Positions 12,250-13,482 of a stretch of 13,482 nucleotides of DNA are shown piece by piece. How positions within the stretch are numbered: position 1 is the stretch's first letter; every line of letters starts with the position of its first letter. The stretch is from Synechococcus sp. HW_metabat.21. GTDB lineage: Bacteria; Cyanobacteriota; Cyanobacteriia; PCC-6307; Cyanobiaceae. The DNA lies in assembly GCA_018623875.1 (NCBI GenBank), contig JAAZUZ010000032.1, forward strand, positions 1 through 13,482, in the 5' to 3' direction. The notes under the pieces are model-generated. The model did not search any database. It was not told where the DNA came from and saw only the letters and a list, made by a program, of their open reading frames with translations. A program made the position numbers and the translations under genes.

Positions 12250-13482
12250 TCAGTTCAGCTGCGGGGAACCGACGCGCTCGGCGTAGGCCTCTTCCCCGTG
12301 TTCGGCGACGTCCACCCCGAGGTTCTCGGCCTGTTCCGTCACGCGGAACTGGACGCCAAGACCCCGCAGAACACCAGCGATCAAGAGAGTACCGATCGCA
12401 GCCAGGCCGTAGGCCACGAGCACGGCCTGCAGCTGCCCCAGAACCAGGGCACCGCGGCCCTGTTCTGCCAGAACCTGACCGGCTGGGTGCGAGGAGATCA
12501 GCTCTGCATTGGCAAAGACACCCGTGAGTAGGGCACCGGCCGTGCCGCCCACGCCATGCACGGCATAGGTGTCGAGGGAATCGTCAAAGCGCAGCTTCAC
12601 CTTGACCTGGACCGAGACGTAGCAGAGGACGGCGGTGATCGCGCCGATCGCCATGCCCGAGCCGACGGTCACAAAACCAGCGGCAGGAGTCACACCCACC
12701 AAGCCAGAGACAGCGCCGGTGGCCATGCCCACAGCGGTCGGCTTGCCATCGCGCCAGGTCTCCACCACCGACCAGGCCACCAGACCTGCCGCAGCAGCAA
12801 CATGGGTGGTGGTGAAGGGAATCTCAGCGCCGCCAACGGCCAGCTGGCTGCCGCCGTTGAAGCCGAACCAACCAAACCAGAGCAGACCAGTGCCCAGCAG
12901 GATCTGGGTCACGTCATGGGGAGGACGGATCGCATTGGGCCACTGGCGCCGGGCGCCAATCAAACCAGCCAAGACCAATGCCGTGACACCGGAGCTGATG
13001 TGCACCACGGTGCCACCAGCGAAGTCCAGGTCTTTCCCAAGGAAGCCACCGCCCCAGACCATGTGGGCCAGCGGGGAATAAACCAGAAGCAGCCAGATCG
13101 GCGTGAACAGGCACCAGAAGCGGAAGCTGATGCGCTCCACCAGGGCACCTGAAATCAGAGCCGGCGTGATGATCGCAAACATGCCCTGGAAAAGGGCAAA
13201 GGTCAGACCGGGAACGGCCAAGCCATCCCAGACCTCCGGCAGACGCTCAAGCAGGGCAAACGTGAAGGGATTCCCCACCACCGCCTGGGCGGCGCCGCCA
13301 TCAGAGAACGCCAAGCTGAAGCCAAAACTGGCCCAGACCAAGGTGGCAATACCCATCATCACGAAGCTCATCGCCATCGTGTTGAGGACGTTGCGCCCCT
13401 GAACAAAGCCGCCATAGAAGAAGGCCAGACCAGGGGTCATCAACAGAACCATCGCTGCCGAGATCAGCAGCAAGGTGTTGTC
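12250..13482 (-). CDS. amt: Ammonium transporter (Amt family), 5' end outside the window
   Basis: Amt proteins are trimeric membrane channels with 11 helices that take up ammonium. About 410 residues are visible, and the frame is open to the window edge, so the N-terminus with any signal peptide is missing. Pore features can be seen, numbered from the first visible residue. MTPGLAFFYGG is at the start. The Phe gate is in FQGMFAIIT. HMVWGGGF carries the conserved Trp. The Asp of DFAGGTVVH is at about residue 153. The twin histidines are in VVHISSG (about 161) and YAVHGVGG (about 309). The C-terminal tail LGVDVAEHGEEAY is the usual region controlled by the PII protein GlnB/GlnK. NtcA control by nitrogen status would be expected from the family, but the promoter is outside the window. 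A strong terminator lies just downstream. Confidence 0.95.
   Translation of the reverse strand, partial: DNTLLLISAAMVLLMTPGLAFFYGGFVQGRNVLNTMAMSFVMMGIATLVWASFGFSLAFSDGGAAQAVVGNPFTFALLERLPEVWDGLAVPGLTFALFQGMFAIITPALISGALVERISFRFWCLFTPIWLLLVYSPLAHMVWGGGFLGKDLDFAGGTVVHISSGVTALVLAGLIGARRQWPNAIRPPHDVTQILLGTGLLWFGWFGFNGGSQLAVGGAEIPFTTTHVAAAAGLVAWSVVETWRDGKPTAVGMATGAVSGLVGVTPAAGFVTVGSGMAIGAITAVLCYVSVQVKVKLRFDDSLDTYAVHGVGGTAGALLTGVFANAELISSHPAGQVLAEQGRGALVLGQLQAVLVAYGLAAIGTLLIAGVLRGLGVQFRVTEQAENLGVDVAEHGEEAYAERVGSPQLN

Noticed and set aside
12556..13152. Plus-strand open frame of 198 codons opposite amt
   Set aside because: It is antisense to the ammonium transporter, whose pore residues are all conserved; the deduced sequence is His/Gln/Gly-rich and not protein-like.
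1..13482. Mobile element, phage, CRISPR or defence island
   Set aside because: No transposase, integrase, Cas gene, direct-repeat array or attachment-site duplication was seen. The tRNA-Val gene is flanked by core genes, without a repeated 3' fragment that I could find.

Overview
The window looks like core chromosome from a high-GC picocyanobacterium of the Synechococcus/Cyanobium group. Several genes belong to families known mainly or only from oxygenic phototrophs: a photosystem II S4-domain protein, the variable chain of ferredoxin-thioredoxin reductase (FtrV), a cyanobacterial-type RNA polymerase omega subunit, and DUF1818 and DUF2811 proteins. I saw no insertion sequence, phage gene, CRISPR array or rRNA, and no composition break obvious by eye. 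I also saw no intact HIP1 octamer, which would fit this lineage. The genes are packed tightly, with short gaps and several overlaps.

Left part (1-4487): a partial membrane-associated protein runs into the S4-domain RNA-binding protein. A tRNA-Val(GAC) gene follows, then murD (peptidoglycan precursor synthesis), an EVE-domain protein with a TTG start, and a multi-pass membrane protein whose TTG start overlaps the EVE stop codon. A small DUF2811 gene on the minus strand overlaps the end of the membrane protein gene tail to tail. The only sizeable stretch without a confident gene is 4130-4487. It holds inverted repeats, a duplicated CTGATCAG palindrome, a DnaA-box-like 9-mer and one doubtful short minus-strand ORF.

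Middle part (4488-9098): a beta-hydroxyacid dehydrogenase-family oxidoreductase converges on a minus-strand cluster of three genes (unknown protein, rpoZ, DUF1818). A short divergent spacer with a perfect inverted repeat separates this cluster from a short Hsp70-family protein. Directly after the Hsp70 gene comes a membrane-anchored helical protein of unknown function, possibly its partner. ftrV follows, with a hairpin terminator that lies partly inside the 3' end of the next gene.

Right part (9099-13482): pyrR (minus) diverges from gpmI (glycolysis). gpmI is followed closely by secG (Sec translocase) and by an MsrB methionine sulfoxide reductase with a Tat-like signal peptide, whose ATG abuts the secG stop. 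A strong hairpin with an A/T tract separates msrB from a converging ammonium transporter gene (amt), whose 5' end is beyond the window.

I found no convincing new multi-gene system. The observations most worth a second look are the Hsp70/membrane-protein pair and its unusual junction (an in-frame extension after the stop, and a possible CTG start with a strong ribosome binding site), the exported MsrB coupled to SecG, and the structured gap before the oxidoreductase.
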